NCBI GenBank assembly: GCA_017163975.1
Contig: JAFFSR010000218.1
Location: forward strand, 12,527,501-12,591,500
Direction of reading: 5' to 3'
DNA from: Anastatus disparis
Lineage: Eukaryota > Arthropoda > Insecta > Hymenoptera > Eupelmidae
DNA length: 64,000 nucleotides
A program made the translations under genes and the position numbers. This document shows, one piece after another, positions 1 to 12,731 of the stretch. Below the pieces are notes generated by a model, which ran no database searches, had not been told where the DNA came from, and saw only the letters and a list, made by a program, of their open reading frames with translations. Numbering within the stretch: position 1 is the first letter of the stretch; the number at the start of each line of letters is the position of its first letter.

Positions 1-700
1 GGTCATTATTCATTTATCCATTTCTGTTTCAATTTTTATATCTTCGTTTTTCGATTTAACGTGTTGAGTTTTGGTTGATTCTCAGGTTAGTCTTGATTAA
101 AAGGAAAAACAATAATAATATCAATAATCATCGTAAACACCTTAAAACTTGTATTTATTTTATATTAAAAGATTTTTTTAATAAATTTAAGTAAATTTTA
201 AAATAATCACTATTCAACCTATTTAGACAAACTTTTTAAAGGAGATTTGATTGGATGAAAATTACAAAATACAAATTCTAAATTCACTAAAAAGTTAATA
301 CAAATAGTAACTATCAAAGAAAAAGATACGTTTATAATTAGTATTTGTCATAAGAGGATAATTGGAAAAGAAAAAGTAAATACATTTAAATTATGTTATA
401 AGCAATGTATAATTGTATTCTTTCTCAATAATTTAGATAGTAAAATTCAAACAATTATATTGTCGAAAAATTCATCAAAGCTAAATAAATCACAGAATAA
501 CTATAAATAGTCTTAAAATTACAACCAATTATTCATAAATTTTTTACAATTCTTATTTTGATATAGAATCTTATTTTTAATACATATAAACTAAATGCAA
601 GCATAACAATATTATAATAAATTTATGATTGAGAATGTACATGGTACAAATAGATGTTTTCATTAAAATCTATAAAATACAAAATATAAACTATATGATA
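1..700. other. intergenic, no gene seen
   Basis: AT-rich sequence downstream of the first CYP4 gene, which ends at 701. It probably includes that gene's short 3' UTR. I see no coding region, SINE or clear repeat here. Confidence 0.6.
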
Positions 701-3700
701 TTAAGAATTGGTATTCTTATTTATTTTAATAAATTTTATTTTAAGAGGATCTTCAGGACGTAATATAATATCTGCTACAATTTTTATATCGCTTGACCGA
801 GAGACAGGCTCTAAATAAAAATTATATAAAATTTTAGAAAGTATAGACTTCATTTCCATCATAGCGAATTTCTGACCTAATATAGAAATAAAAAAAATAT
901 GTAAAAAATTAATTTATCAAAATGTTTAAAAATTAAACAATCAACCAAAGATATAGTTACCAATGCAATTTCTAGGACCCGCGCTAAAAGGTACATAAGA
1001 AAAAGGATGTCGATATTTCGTATTTTCTGGAAGAAATCTGTCAGGATCAAACTTTTCAGGATCGGGCCAAAAATTAGGATCTCTATGAGTATCATACAGA
1101 TGCAGCATTAAATTTGTGTTTGCAGGAATAAAAGCATGTTCTAAATTTTAAAGAATATCAAGATTTTAATCAAAATTTAATTTTATGTATTAATTGTACT
1201 AAAAAATAAAAGATTTTTTGTTATTACTTAGCTGCAAATCCTCCCTTGTAAAACGCATTAACGTTGCAACAGGAGGATATAAACGTAGTGTTTCTTTGAT
1301 ACATCGATCAAGATAATTAAGCTCTTGGAAATGAGCTATTTCTAATTTACCATCAATTCTATCAAATAATTCAGTAACTTCAGCCCTTGCTTGATCCTGA
1401 AAGAAATATTTTTACATATTTCTATTGAAATTTAATTAGAGACTATAAAACCATGAAGAATCTAGACCTTAATACTATACTTAATTTTACCAAGTAAGAT
1501 AAAATTGTTAAAATAATAAAACGTACTCAATTAAAATATAAATAAATGAACTAAATAAAAATAAATCAGTCAAAATGTGAATAATAATGTAAATGAAATA
1601 GAAGCATTTGGCGACATCTAGTATTAAAAATTATAATTAAAAATATTAATTAATCGATAAAAAAATTCATTTGAATAATGAGCAACTGTCATATTGACAA
1701 GATTGCAAGTCCCGCTCGTTTACGTAGCATTCAAAGTTAACAAATTATGTTTAAGATAGCGCTGTTATTCCCAGTTTGAAAGAAATGAAGATATGTAAAT
1801 TGGAAAATAAATTTTTCAATTTTCATATGATTTTATATTAATTTAATATGTACTAATCCAGAATACAAGTCACGACAATACATTTTTGAAGTAAAGTTTT
1901 ATTATGATATGTTGTATAAATACCTGTATTTCTTTATTTTCGGCAAGTGATAACAGGACATAAACCAAAGTCATTCCAGTTGTGTCATGGCCCTGTATAA
2001 TATCGACGGTTAATAATTATTATAAATACACAAAATAATTCTTATTTTTTTATTAAACTTACTTCGAAAGTAAACGTATCAACTTCTTCCATAATTCCTT
2101 CATCATCAATTAAACGATTATGTTGCGCCTCTAGTAAAAGATCTAACATGGCTAATCTCTTTTTACGACCTGTTTATTCATTAAATTTAATTATATAAAG
2201 ATGATTATGATTTTAAAATATAGTCAACTAAAAAATGATATTACCTGCTTCAATATCATCGAATGTGGAAGTCTCCTGGTCATCAACACAATTCTTTAAA
2301 AATCTATAATTAGTTTGCTTGTGATATTCTTTTCGATCCTCCAAAATCTTTTAAATATAATAAGATTGAAGTTTGTTTATTTTAGCTTATTAAATTACAG
2401 ATTAACATTTTACGTCGTTCAAAAATTACTGTAGTTTATTTAAATTTTAGAAACCAATTTTTACCTTGTTAGTGAATTCATAAAGCGTTTTAAGAGCATT
2501 TCTTTGGATCCCATTGATTTTATAAATAAAAGGCATCATCCATGACAGTATGTATGGCTTTGATGTTCTACAATATTGAAAAATACATATAATAAAACTT
2601 ATTTTTAACAAAAAGAAATAATATATCATTTATATAGACCTTCGCCAAATTCAATTTTTTACCTAAAGAAGACAATTTTTCCCATATCATAAACAGCTTG
2701 CTTATATTCGTTGACTGTTTTATTATTCATAAAATGTAATGAAATTCCCATCGCAGATTCTGAAATCAATAATTAGTAGTTAGCCAATCAAACATTTTGC
2801 AATTAGTATATAAATTCAATTTAGGTAAAAAATTAATTGTACTTTGTATTTGTGATTTTTAATGACATTCAAATCAAAATAATTAAATTTGAAAAATCTT
2901 CAGACAAGAATTGCAAATGCATAAAAATTTGTGTGTTATCAAGCTTCTTGCGCATTGCTCAAGACACAACGTCACTTTTTTGTATTAAATTTAATGATAA
3001 TTATAACTTACCACAAATAACATTTAAAGTATAATTTGAACAAAGAGGTGTCAAACTCTGAACTACTCCGTCACCTTCAGCTTTAAGCGATTTAATAAAT
3101 TTTTCTCCTTCTTCGTTGGCGATATCCATGTACTTTTTCAAAATACTGAAATGAAAAGCCGGTGTTAACATTTTTCTCCTTTGACGCCATTTTTCACCTA
3201 TTTATTGAAAATAATATAAAAATTAAAAAGTTGTAATTTTTAATAATTAAATAACTTATTTAAATTTTGTACCTGTGCTTGTTAGTAAACCAGTTTTTAG
3301 CCAAGGGTGAAGATATTCATAAATGTAACCTTTTTCAATAACTTTTTGACTTGATAATATAATCTAATGTAAAATAATAAAATATTAGTCATTTTTTAAA
3401 AATATATTTAATGTTTAAATTAACCTCTAGATCATCTGGATGACGAATGAATACTACTGCATCAGTGCACGTCCAAATTCTTGTAAGAGGATAATAATCT
3501 TTGGTTACAGCTCGACCGGTAGCCCAAAAATCAGCTGGTTTGCGTAATAAAAATATTAAATTATTTTTAGCTTTTATTGATTAACAATCGGTATCAAATT
3601 AGATAAGAAATTATTTATAATTTACGTGTTATAACGCTACGTTTCCTTAAAAATATTGTATCTAAACTATTAAATCTAAATTTTGAACCTTCAAATTTTA

Positions 3701-4219
3701 ATCAAACTCTAAAGCTTTAAATTATTAAATAAAATGTTAACGAACTTTCTTTTATTTTTAAAATATAACCGAACCAATAATCATACTTACATAAAGTTCA
3801 TAATTTTCAAACTTTTATAAAATTATAAAATACGTTTCAAATGATAAATTGTGTAAAATAATGATTCAATTAAAAAAATGTGTAAAAAATTATGCGCATT
3901 TTATCAATAAGCATTCTATTGAGCCGTTATAAATTGTTATAGTATTTACGTAATCTTTTTTTAATTTGAGTATTAATCCAAATTCTATTTAAAATTTTAA
4001 ATATAATTATTTTTAATAAAAAAGCAATGGTATAAATATTTATTTTAATAAATTAAACTTACTTGCGTTTTTCAGTGTTAACATGAATATGTTACCAAAA
4101 ATCGGATATGGTGCAGGTCCAGGAATTTTTTGTAACAATCGTCCTCTTCTACTGTATCGTGTCACAGCGTGAAAGATTATAAAAATAACGAATAAAAGGA
4201 ACAAATAAATCGTCACCAT
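701..4219 (-). CDS. cytochrome P450, CYP4 family (gene 1 of 4)
   Basis: Microsomal haem-thiolate monooxygenase; CYP4 enzymes oxidise fatty acids, hydrocarbons or foreign compounds using electrons from P450 reductase. Exons read on the minus strand: 4219-4063, 3534-3425, 3363-3273, 3197-3012, 2759-2663, 2567-2465, 2347-2245, 2169-2063, 1992-1924, 1396-1228, 1140-961, 876-701. They sum to 1548 nt, one open frame of 515 aa. Visible: an N-terminal membrane anchor after [10 protein letters not shown]; the proline-rich KIPGPAPYP; the CYP4 hallmark [13 protein letters not shown] in the I helix; ExxR as ETLRLYPP; and the haem loop [10 protein letters not shown] with ligand Cys near 456. Length is normal. 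The start is the only ATG before the anchor. Substrate cannot be told from sequence. Confidence 0.96.
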
Positions 4220-4260
4220 TATTGTTTTTAATTAACACTCTATGCAGATTAGAACAACTA

Positions 4261-4270
4261 TATTTATAAA
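4261..4270 (-). promoter_or_regulatory. possible TATA box of CYP4 gene 1
   Basis: TTTATAAATA on the minus strand, 42 nt before the ATG at 4219. This would leave only a very short leader. The other three CYP4 genes have a similar TATAAATA-type element upstream. In DNA this AT-rich the motif alone is weak evidence. Confidence 0.35.
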
Positions 4271-5173
4271 TCTAGTTTAATTAGATATATACATTATTTG
4301 TTTGAATGTAATGATTAAAAAATAATTTAACTTAAATAATAAACTTTGTGCACGGTTTAACAGATGTCTCAATTCTTTCTCCGATGATTTGAGTATGGTC
4401 GTTAATCAATTGATGTTTCTACAGTGTCTCTTCTTTTAACGTGATATCTTTTTTACTTATGTTATTTTTTTTCTGATACGAACATAAATTAAACCAATTT
4501 ATCAGAAAAGTAACGGATAAATAAAATATTTATTGAAAACTGTATTAGTTATTTTGGTCAATGATGCTAAAATATATTTTTTAACTTGTCCGATAAAAGA
4601 ATCAATGCTAATTATTATTAATTATTACTAGAAAATCTGCTTTTTCGTTACGTTTCTTAATTATTTTGAAGGGGATATATTTTTGATAAAAATACTCACC
4701 AAGAGAATTTCAAGGTTCTGGGTCACTGACTTTGCTCAAGTTTTGAGAGATGATTTCGTATGTATAAACATGAAGAAAGCCAAAATTTTAGACGTTCAAT
4801 ATTTCTTTGTTCAGATAGCTAAAGAATGCTGTAGGAAAAAGTACTAGATTTTTAAACGCTTATAGTTTTTCACCTAAATTTCCTTTGTAAAACCGCTGAA
4901 ATTTGGTTTAATTTTCATTTCTCTGTAACTTTATACCGCTGTTTTAAAAGGATATGAGCTATTATTGATGAAGAATTACAAACGTTTGAAAATCTAATGA
5001 CTTTTCCAGTGACATTTTTTAATTGCTTTTAACTAGGGAAATATTGAGGGACAGGATCTAAAATGTTGGCCTTCTCCATATTTCTGTATCCAGAATCATC
5101 TCCTAAATTTGAGCGAAATCATGTATAAAAAATCTGTATTCTACTATATATATTATAAAATATTTATTACCAA
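4271..5173. other. intergenic between CYP4 genes 1 and 2
   Basis: About 0.9 kb between the start of CYP4 gene 1 and the stop of gene 2. No gene is seen. Most of the second half is a copy of the fold-back MITE described separately (4694-5122). Confidence 0.6.
4694..5122. mobile_element. fold-back MITE, family A, copy 1 (right end lost)
   Basis: Begins CACCAAGAGAATTTCAAGG and runs through blocks shared with 11895-12513 and about 44040-44399 (for example AACTAGGGAAATATTGAG and the GTTTGAAAATCTA block). The left end matches the reverse complement of the right end of the other copies, which makes these elements terminal-inverted-repeat fold-backs. This copy stops before the outer part of the right repeat. 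It is non-coding. Confidence 0.7.
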
Positions 5174-8100
5174 CTATTTACACAAATCTTTCTTTATTCT
5201 AATGAATTTAATTTTAATAGGCTTTAATGGTCGTAAAATAATATCAGCTATTAATTTCATATCGGCAGATTTTGTGATGGGTTCTAAATAAAAGTTATAG
5301 AGTAGTCGACCAATTAAAATCTTCAATTCCATTATTGCAAATTTTTGACCTAAAAAATTAATTTATAAAAATATTTAGCAATTATATAAAATTAAAATAA
5401 TAATTACAATAAATACCAATGCAATTTCGCGGTCCAGCACTAAAAGGTACATAAGCAAATGGATGACGATTTTTAATATTTTCTGGAAGAAATCTATCAG
5501 GGTCAAATTTACTTGGGTCAGGCCAAAAGTTGGGATCTCTATGAGTGTCGTACAAGTGGTACATTATATGTGTATCTGCAGGAACTAAACCATGTTCTAA
5601 AATAAAAAAAAGATTAATTTTAAATTAATTACGGATTCATTATTTATTAAATCCATAATTACTAGATTTAAAAATTCTAGTTTTTGTAATAGTTAGTTAA
5701 TGATAATTACTTAATTGTAAATCTTCTTTAGTATGCCGTAAAAGAGTTGAAACAGGTGGATATAATCGGAGAGATTCTTTGATACATCTCTCAAGATAAT
5801 TCAGTTCTTGAAGATCTGTCATTTCTATTTTTCCGTTTGTCTTATCTAAGAATTCTGTTACTTCATTTCTTGCCAAATCCTAAAATAAAATACTTCAAAT
5901 TTATTTATAGTTTATGTTTGTGTAAAAGTAGTGAATAAATAATATTCGTTTAAAAATTAATATTTTCTTTTGGAAATGTTATTTAATTAATATACAAAGT
6001 TGTGTTCATAAATACCTGAGCTTCCTTATTTTCAGCTAACAATAACAATGCGAAAGTCATAGCCATGCCCGTTGTATCATGTCCCTGAAATAAGCATAAA
6101 TTTATTATTAATAAAAAAAATGAGTAATACTCTTTTTGTTTCGTTTTAATTAGCTTCGAATTACTTCAAATGTAAAAGTATCAACTTCTTCCTCTATTCC
6201 CTTATCATCAATCAAACCTTTTTGTTGGGCTACTAACAGAAGATCTAACATGGCTAATCTTTTCTTTCGACCTAGAAAATGATAGTAATTTAAGAAACAC
6301 TTTATTTCACGTTGTTACATTTTATTTACCTTACCTATGTCTGTATAATTTTCTTGCTCATGTACATCATCAGCTATTTCTTTTAAAAATTTATTTCCTG
6401 TACGACGGTGGTATCCTTTGCGATCATTGATGATCTGTTAAATAAATAAAATATGTAATATTTTTTTAGAATTATCTATAAGCAGCGTTTATATTATACC
6501 TGAATTGTGAATTGATGAAGAATTTTTAAAGCGTCTCTCTGTAATTTACCCCAATAATAAATGAAAGGCATCATCCAAGTTGTTATATAGGGTCTAAGCA
6601 TTCTAAAAAATGAATGCAAAGATTAAGAAACTAAATTCTCAATTAATTAAAATTTAAATAATTTTCTATAAGTTGCAATAGTAAACATTTTAAAAATGGA
6701 AATAGAAAATTTTTGTAGAAACCAAATGCTTTTTACGATCAGAAATTAGCTGATCGGATGTTTTTTCATGAAGTTGACTAATTGTTGAGATATTTAAACT
6801 ATAAATTTTTATAAATTTACTATTTTATTTATGATAATGAATGAACACCTGTAAATATATTATTAAAATTTATAAATTTTAATGATTTATCAAATATTTA
6901 CCTATATGTTACCACTCTTCCTATGTCATGAATAGATTTTTTATAATTGTTAACTATTTCTTGATTCATATTATCCAGAGAAACGCCCATGGCAGATTCT
7001 AAACCACAAGATTATTGGATAACGTTTCACGTATCTGTTTTTTACATATTCTTATTGCTCTGTTTAATAATTAATAATTCTTACCACAAATAACATTCAA
7101 TGTACAATCTGAACAGAACGACATTAAATCCTTGGTTAAATTATTCCCTTCGGATTTAAGAGATGATATCAATTTTTGTGTTTCTTCATCAGTGATATCT
7201 ATATACTTTTTTAAAATACTAAAATGAAAAGCAGGCGTTAAAATTTTTCTTCTATGACGCCATTTGTTACCTAAAAATATAATATTGGATTAAAAATCGT
7301 AAAAAGCAAACTTTATAGTTACAAATAATAGTTCTTTTTAATTTCTACCTCCGCTTGTCAGTAAACCAGTTTTAAGCCAAGGATGAAGATATTCGTACAT
7401 GTATCCTTTATCGATTGTTTTTTGACTTGAAAGTAAAATCTAAGAAAAATATACAAATTATTTTGAATTTCATCAATAATAATATAATCTCAAATTATTA
7501 TGGATTAAACTTCACAATATTTAAATAGTTCTTCAATAGTTTTTCATAAATTAATATGAATTATTTTTTTCACAAAATATGACATATACTGCCCCTTTGA
7601 TATTGTTTTTAATCTTTTAATGTGCAATTAATGTAATAAGTATTATATTACATTAATGTGTAATAATTTTATAAAATGTGTAATAGTTATATAAAATTTT
7701 GTGAAATTTGTAAACTAATTACATTATATAATTTTTTTATACCTCTAAATCATCTGGATGACAAATGCATACTATAGCACTAGTGCAGCTCCATAGTCTT
7801 GAAATTGGATAATATTGTTTTAATATTACGCGTCCAATTTCCCAAAATTTATCTGAAATTGAGTGACAAAATGAAAGTAGAATAGTCCAAGTCTCAAAAT
7901 TTTACAATTTAGCTAAGTTTTGGCGTATAAGAGATTTTATAAAAAAATCATTAGTAATTATCATTATAATAATGGTCAACTAATTTTATCTAACCAATGT
8001 AAAAAAATAGAACTAAGATATTTGTATCTTTGCAAAAAATATATAAAAAACTACTTATCTTTTACTTTCAATTTTCTCAATAATTTAAAGATATCAATAA

Positions 8101-8972
8101 AAAGTCATAAGAGAAATGTTGTTTATTTTTATATGAAAATTGCGTTGTTTTTAATAGCGATTATTTTGCACAAAGATATAAAATTTACTTTTACTAACTT
8201 TCACTTTAAAAATGCAAAAGCAATTGACCGATATTGTTATATTTAAAAATGTAAAAGCAATTGACCGATATTGTTATATTTTAAAATTCCATGCAAATAC
8301 TGATTTGATATTAAACGCTGTGATATCATACAATTTTAAAAATTTTGTAAAATGCGTTAAAATTTTTTCTCGTAACAAATTTTTATGTCAAAATTTTTCA
8401 CATTAGTACGTAAATTTAACATAAAATTTATGAAAAACCTAAAGCTTTTGATTACCCTCGAAAAGAAAAAATTTTTGTTTAAGTAACTTACATATTATTC
8501 AATGTCTTGTAACTGAAATTACAAATTTTATTATTCGAAATTGTGTACTATTCATATATTTTTGTATTGTAATTTTTATTAACAATTCACACAAAAAATA
8601 TTTGTAAATTTTAACACAAACAAATTTGTATCTCATCTGAAACACGTGTATGTTTAAAAAAATTACTCTATGTAATAATTTTATAATCTCGTTTTTTTAA
8701 TTAAAAATAAATTCATATACCAGAATCAATTAATTAAATTAATCAGTATGAAACTATTATTTGAAGAAATAAATAATTTTTTTATAAATATATTTTTTAA
8801 ATAGATTTTGCTTACTCATGCAACTAACGTTGAATAACAATATATTTCCCAAAAATGGATATGCAAACGGTCCAGGTAATTTGTTTACACATCTTCCCTT
8901 TCTGCTGTATCGAGTTAAAATATGAAAAATTAAGGGACACACAAATAACAACACTAATAAATAATAGTACAT
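5174..8972 (-). CDS. cytochrome P450, CYP4 family (gene 2 of 4)
   Basis: Second CYP4 monooxygenase, head-to-tail with gene 1. Exons: 8972-8816, 7852-7743, 7439-7349, 7270-7085, 6998-6902, 6602-6500, 6434-6335, 6271-6165, 6084-6016, 5879-5711, 5596-5417, 5349-5174. They sum to 1545 nt, 514 aa, with the same 12-exon plan and phases as its neighbours. N-terminal anchor [16 protein letters not shown], then [10 protein letters not shown]-helix [11 protein letters not shown]; haem loop [15 protein letters not shown] with Cys near 455; and the family-typical [13 protein letters not shown] before it. Exon 7 is 3 nt shorter than in gene 1; two nearby donors exist (after 6335 or 6330) and only the 6335 choice keeps the frame. 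Confidence 0.95.
8212..8282. repeat. short tandem duplication in CYP4 gene 2 intron 1
   Basis: A roughly 36-bp unit containing GCAATTGACCGATATTG is present twice in direct tandem, with small differences in the A-rich part. It lies in the 963-bp first intron of CYP4 gene 2. No function is apparent. Confidence 0.75.
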
Positions 8973-9146
8973 AATTCAGTTAAACTTTTTTCTTGTTACA
9001 CTATCAAATTGATTTATTCATTCTCTTTAATTTTACGCAAAAATAAAATATTTAAAAGTTTTTCATTGATCAAAGTCAAAAGAAATTAAGCTACAGGAAA
9101 CCGCTACAATATAACTACCGACTTTGGCTGATCTCTACCTAATACT

Positions 9147-9156
9147 CGTATTTATA
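9147..9156 (-). promoter_or_regulatory. possible TATA box of CYP4 gene 2
   Basis: TATAAATACG on the minus strand, 175 nt before the ATG at 8972. The position and the match to the upstream elements of the other CYP4 copies make it the best core-promoter candidate for this gene. Confidence 0.45.
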
Positions 9157-10286
9157 TTAATTGCTCCACCCTGAATTTATCAACTACTCTGAATAAAACG
9201 TGCACCATTGGAAGCAATTACATCGCTGTTAAATCCCTTCCATTAAAATTTTATTCAGCAGCATTTAGATTTAGATTACGCATTTTTTTATAAATTTCGT
9301 CGGACTTTTTTCTTCTAGAGTTTGTTGATCGTCGCCTCTAAATTTGACTTTTGATTTCACTAATAAATTGTAAGATAAATTTTAATTAAAAACTTCATTG
9401 ATTTTAACAATCTGCTGTTTATTAATTTGACCTACATATTTATATGGAAAATTTTCATTTTTATAAATGAATAATTATTGAAATCCAAAATACACACAAA
9501 TTTATTGTTAAATTTTATCAATTATTAGTATTATTCATCATAAAATCAACGTTTTAATGTTCTTTTTAAATCATTCACCTATAGACTACAGTGAAAAAAG
9601 GATAGTGCATTAACCGTGCTTGTTATAGTAATTATGTAATGCAGGTGAAGAGTGAGTAATCAAAGAACTATCAAAGCGTGATTGTTCATTACAAGCTCAT
9701 TTTCTTAATATGTCATTCATTTACTAAAATTTTTTGATTTTTATAATTTTTAATAATTTTTATTATTTTTATTATTTTTAAACATTTTCAAAATCTTTAT
9801 AAATTTTAGTTTTTAACTATTTTTAGCTTTGAATATTTGAAAATAAATTTATAGATTAAGAATATAAATAAAAAAATTGGTTAGACCATTCACCTATTGT
9901 TCAAACCAAAAAGCGGACTAAATATCAACTAAAACGTTTTTCAATACAAAAGTTAAAATTAACAGATATTTTTTTATATCTTTGTTCAAATTCAGCTGAT
10001 TTGTACATGAATTTTATTAAAATTTAACTCTTCCTAAGATCACAAATAGAACACAAGTATTTTTAATATGCTTTAAATAACTTATTGACTACTGTCATAT
10101 AAATGATTGACGGTATTTCTTTTAATATAAAAATATTATTTATACCGTGAACTTTTATGAACCTTTTTTATAACAGTCTATTTTTTTCAAATTTAATTCA
10201 TAATATTAATTGAATTAATGTATAAGAATTGATTGAATTTAAATTCATTCGTTCATTCGTTCATTTACATATTAATTGATTTTGCA

Positions 10287-10350
10287 TATCTTAAAGTATA
10301 GATTTTTGAAAATAAAATATTTTATTTTCAAAAATCTATACTTTAAGATA
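10287..10350. repeat. perfect 64-bp palindrome
   Basis: Two 32-bp arms are exact reverse complements with no spacer. The left arm starts TATCTTAAAGTATAG and the right arm ends CTATACTTTAAGATA. A self-complementary run this long does not arise by chance even in AT-rich DNA; it could be the remnant of a fold-back element. Confidence 0.9.
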
Positions 10351-10742
10351 CGTAAGAGAAAAAAAAATTTTGATCTGTACTAGTTTAAAAAAAAAATCCA
10401 TTAATTTAATTGACCAATTCGTATTTAGTTGAAATTATTATAAAAACATTCTATTTTCAATATAATAATTAAAGAATAACAAAGTATATAAAACTATTAT
10501 TTTATGAATTCTTAAAATTATCAATTAAATAAAATGTGAATAAAATTTTAATTTTATTTGGATGCTTCGATGAGTCACTAATTTCTTATAAGAATCTTTT
10601 ACATTACAACTATCACAAATACTGATAAGAGCATTATTATTTTTGTGAATATGAATCATTTTAGATATTAATTTTTTTTATTACTTTTCTCCGTCAAAAC
10701 ATTATGACACCTTTTCAATTTTTTACCATTTCATGATGGAAG

Positions 10743-11056
10743 TTTTTTTTTTTTTTAACGTCACTATATTTAGGCTATGCTAATCAACGACGAAGATCGA
10801 AAATGTGTTTATGAACAAAGCACATGTAACGTACAGTGGTGTTTGCATCAATTCCTAGTAGCACACTAACGTTTTTAAAAAAAAGTTGACGTTGAAAAAG
10901 ATGACATTTGTGAAACGTTTCTAAAACGTCGAAAATGTCCGCCAACGTTTTTTCGACGTTTTGTGCTAGTAGGGATCGGCTGCCGATAGTGGGATTCGAA
11001 CTCAGAACCCCGAGATTACGAATCCAATGCTCTACCGAATGAGCTACAGAACAACT
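10743..11056 (-). mobile_element. tRNA-derived SINE, copy 1, interrupted by a MITE
   Basis: Read on the minus strand. The tRNA-like head has an A box (TAGCTCATTCGGTAGAGC) and a B box (GAGTTCGAATCCC), followed by the shared body (CACTGTACGTTACATGTGC) and an A-rich tail. The body is split by the insertion at 10854-10974, so the SINE is older than that insertion. Confidence 0.88.
10854..10974. mobile_element. short MITE, family B, nested in a SINE
   Basis: A 121-bp insertion starting CCTAGTAGCACACTAACG and ending with the near reverse complement CGTTTTGTGCTAGTAGGG. The inside is made of AACGTTTT / CGACGTTTT motifs. A second copy of the same design lies at 36280-36408. Confidence 0.75.
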
Positions 11057-11894
11057 CATGATGGAAGTTAAAATTTAAATATCATTTTTTGTTCTAAATT
11101 GAATATCTAACAAATTTATTTTATTTTGAAAAATAGAAACATCTAAAATATAATTTATAAGTAATTTATAATAAGCCTTTTCTATGACAGTATTGAGATA
11201 TTTAAAAAAAAAGATTCATTGAAATATAAGAATGGTTATGTCAAGACTGCATATGATTGACTTTTACAATATTTAAATTTTTTATATTTATAAAATATAA
11301 TAATAGATATCTGCAAAATGATATGTATTCACAAAAACAATAAAATATTCATTGACATAATTTATCAAGCCTTGAAATAAAACGTTATTAATAATGAATA
11401 AAGTTATAATTTCATATAGTAATGTATAAATTATATAAAACTTAAATACGCAAATATTCAATTACAAACAATGTGATACTAAGAGAAAAAAATATGCTAC
11501 ATAAAAATAAACTATACTAATATCTAATAAATGTTTTGTATATAAGGCAAGCGTGTGGTGTACATAAGAGTATCGATTAACGTTGGAAACAAATAATTGT
11601 TGTTTAGTTGTTTATAATTTTAATAAAATTTATATGATCAACTAAATAAGAATAAGAACATGTTCCACTTAGTGCAACTAAAAATGATTTATTAATGAAA
11701 AAAAGTTGTAAAAAATTTACTTCTATTAGATATTGGTATAATTTATTCGATAGCAGAAATTAGTTTGTAAAGAAAAAATGGTATGTTATATTGTACTATA
11801 TTGTTATTTCATTTTTTCCAAAAACTAAATAATTTTAATCGCATTCAATCGTTTTATAACGAAAAATTTTCAATAATCTAAAAAAAAAATCCTG

Positions 11895-12513
11895 TAACCA
11901 GGAGAGTGTCAAGATTTTGAGTTACTGATTTTGCTTAAATTTTGAGTGATAATTCTGGATGCATTAATATAAAGAAAGTCAAAATTTTAGACTCCAACAC
12001 TCAATATTTCCCTAAAAAGTTACTATATTTTCAAACGCTTATAATTCTTCAATATTGATAGAAGTTTAAAACTTGTTTTAAATGAAAGCTGAGCTCCATT
12101 CCTTTTGAAATAGCATTATAGTATATAAAACATTATTTTAAAGTTACAATATAATAACGATTGGATCATATTTCAGTTTTCATTATTAATTAATATTTTA
12201 AAAAGGAAAATTACGTCTTTATTACATTGTAACTTTGGGAAAAAATAATGTTTCGATTTACTACAAGTGCTATATCGAAAGGATCTGAGCTCAGTTTTTA
12301 TTTATAAAAAGTTTCTGGCTATGATTATTAAAGTATTATAAGCATTTGAAAATCTAAAAGCTTTTTCAATGACTTTCTTTAATTATCTCCAACTAGGAAA
12401 AAGTTAAGCGCTTGAGTCAGAAATTTTGGCTTTCTTTATGTTTATGCATTCAGAAATATCTCCTAAAATTTGAGCAAATTTAGTGACCCGAAACTCCTGA
12501 AACTCTCTTGGTA
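11895..12513. mobile_element. fold-back MITE, family A, copy 2 (most complete)
   Basis: About 620 bp bounded by long imperfect inverted repeats. It starts TAACCAGGAGAGTGTC; the reverse complement of the right end starts TACCAAGAGAGTTTCAGGAG, and both continue into TTTTGCTCAAATTTTGAG-like sequence. There is no coding capacity. It is homologous to 4694-5122 and to about 44040-44399. Confidence 0.8.
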
Positions 12514-12537
12514 AGTGTTATTGTCATTTAAGATTCT

Positions 12538-12731
12538 CAGTGGCTCAGTCAGTAGAACGATGGATTCATAATCTCGAGGACTCGAGTTCGAATCCCGCTC
12601 TCAGCGGCTGATTTATACAAGCACCACTGTATACAATACATGTACTTTGTTCACAAACATATTGAGAATCTCCGTCGTTAATTAGCATCGTAATGATAGC
12701 ACAAATACAGCGACGTTAAATAAAAAAAATT
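12538..12731 (+). mobile_element. tRNA-derived SINE, copy 2
   Basis: The head CAGTGGCTCAGTCAGTAGAA (A-box region) and CGAGTTCGAATCCC (B box) are followed by the body with CACCACTGTATACA and TTAGCATCGTAATGATAGCA, and an A-rich tail at ACGTTAAATAAAA. It lies only 25 bp from the fold-back MITE. Confidence 0.88.

Noticed and set aside
877..1095. 72-residue minus-strand open frame
   Set aside because: Wrong-frame shadow of CYP4 gene 1 exon 11, which encodes the haem loop.
10784..11059. 91-residue minus-strand open frame
   Set aside because: It is a chance frame across SINE copy 1 and the MITE inside it.
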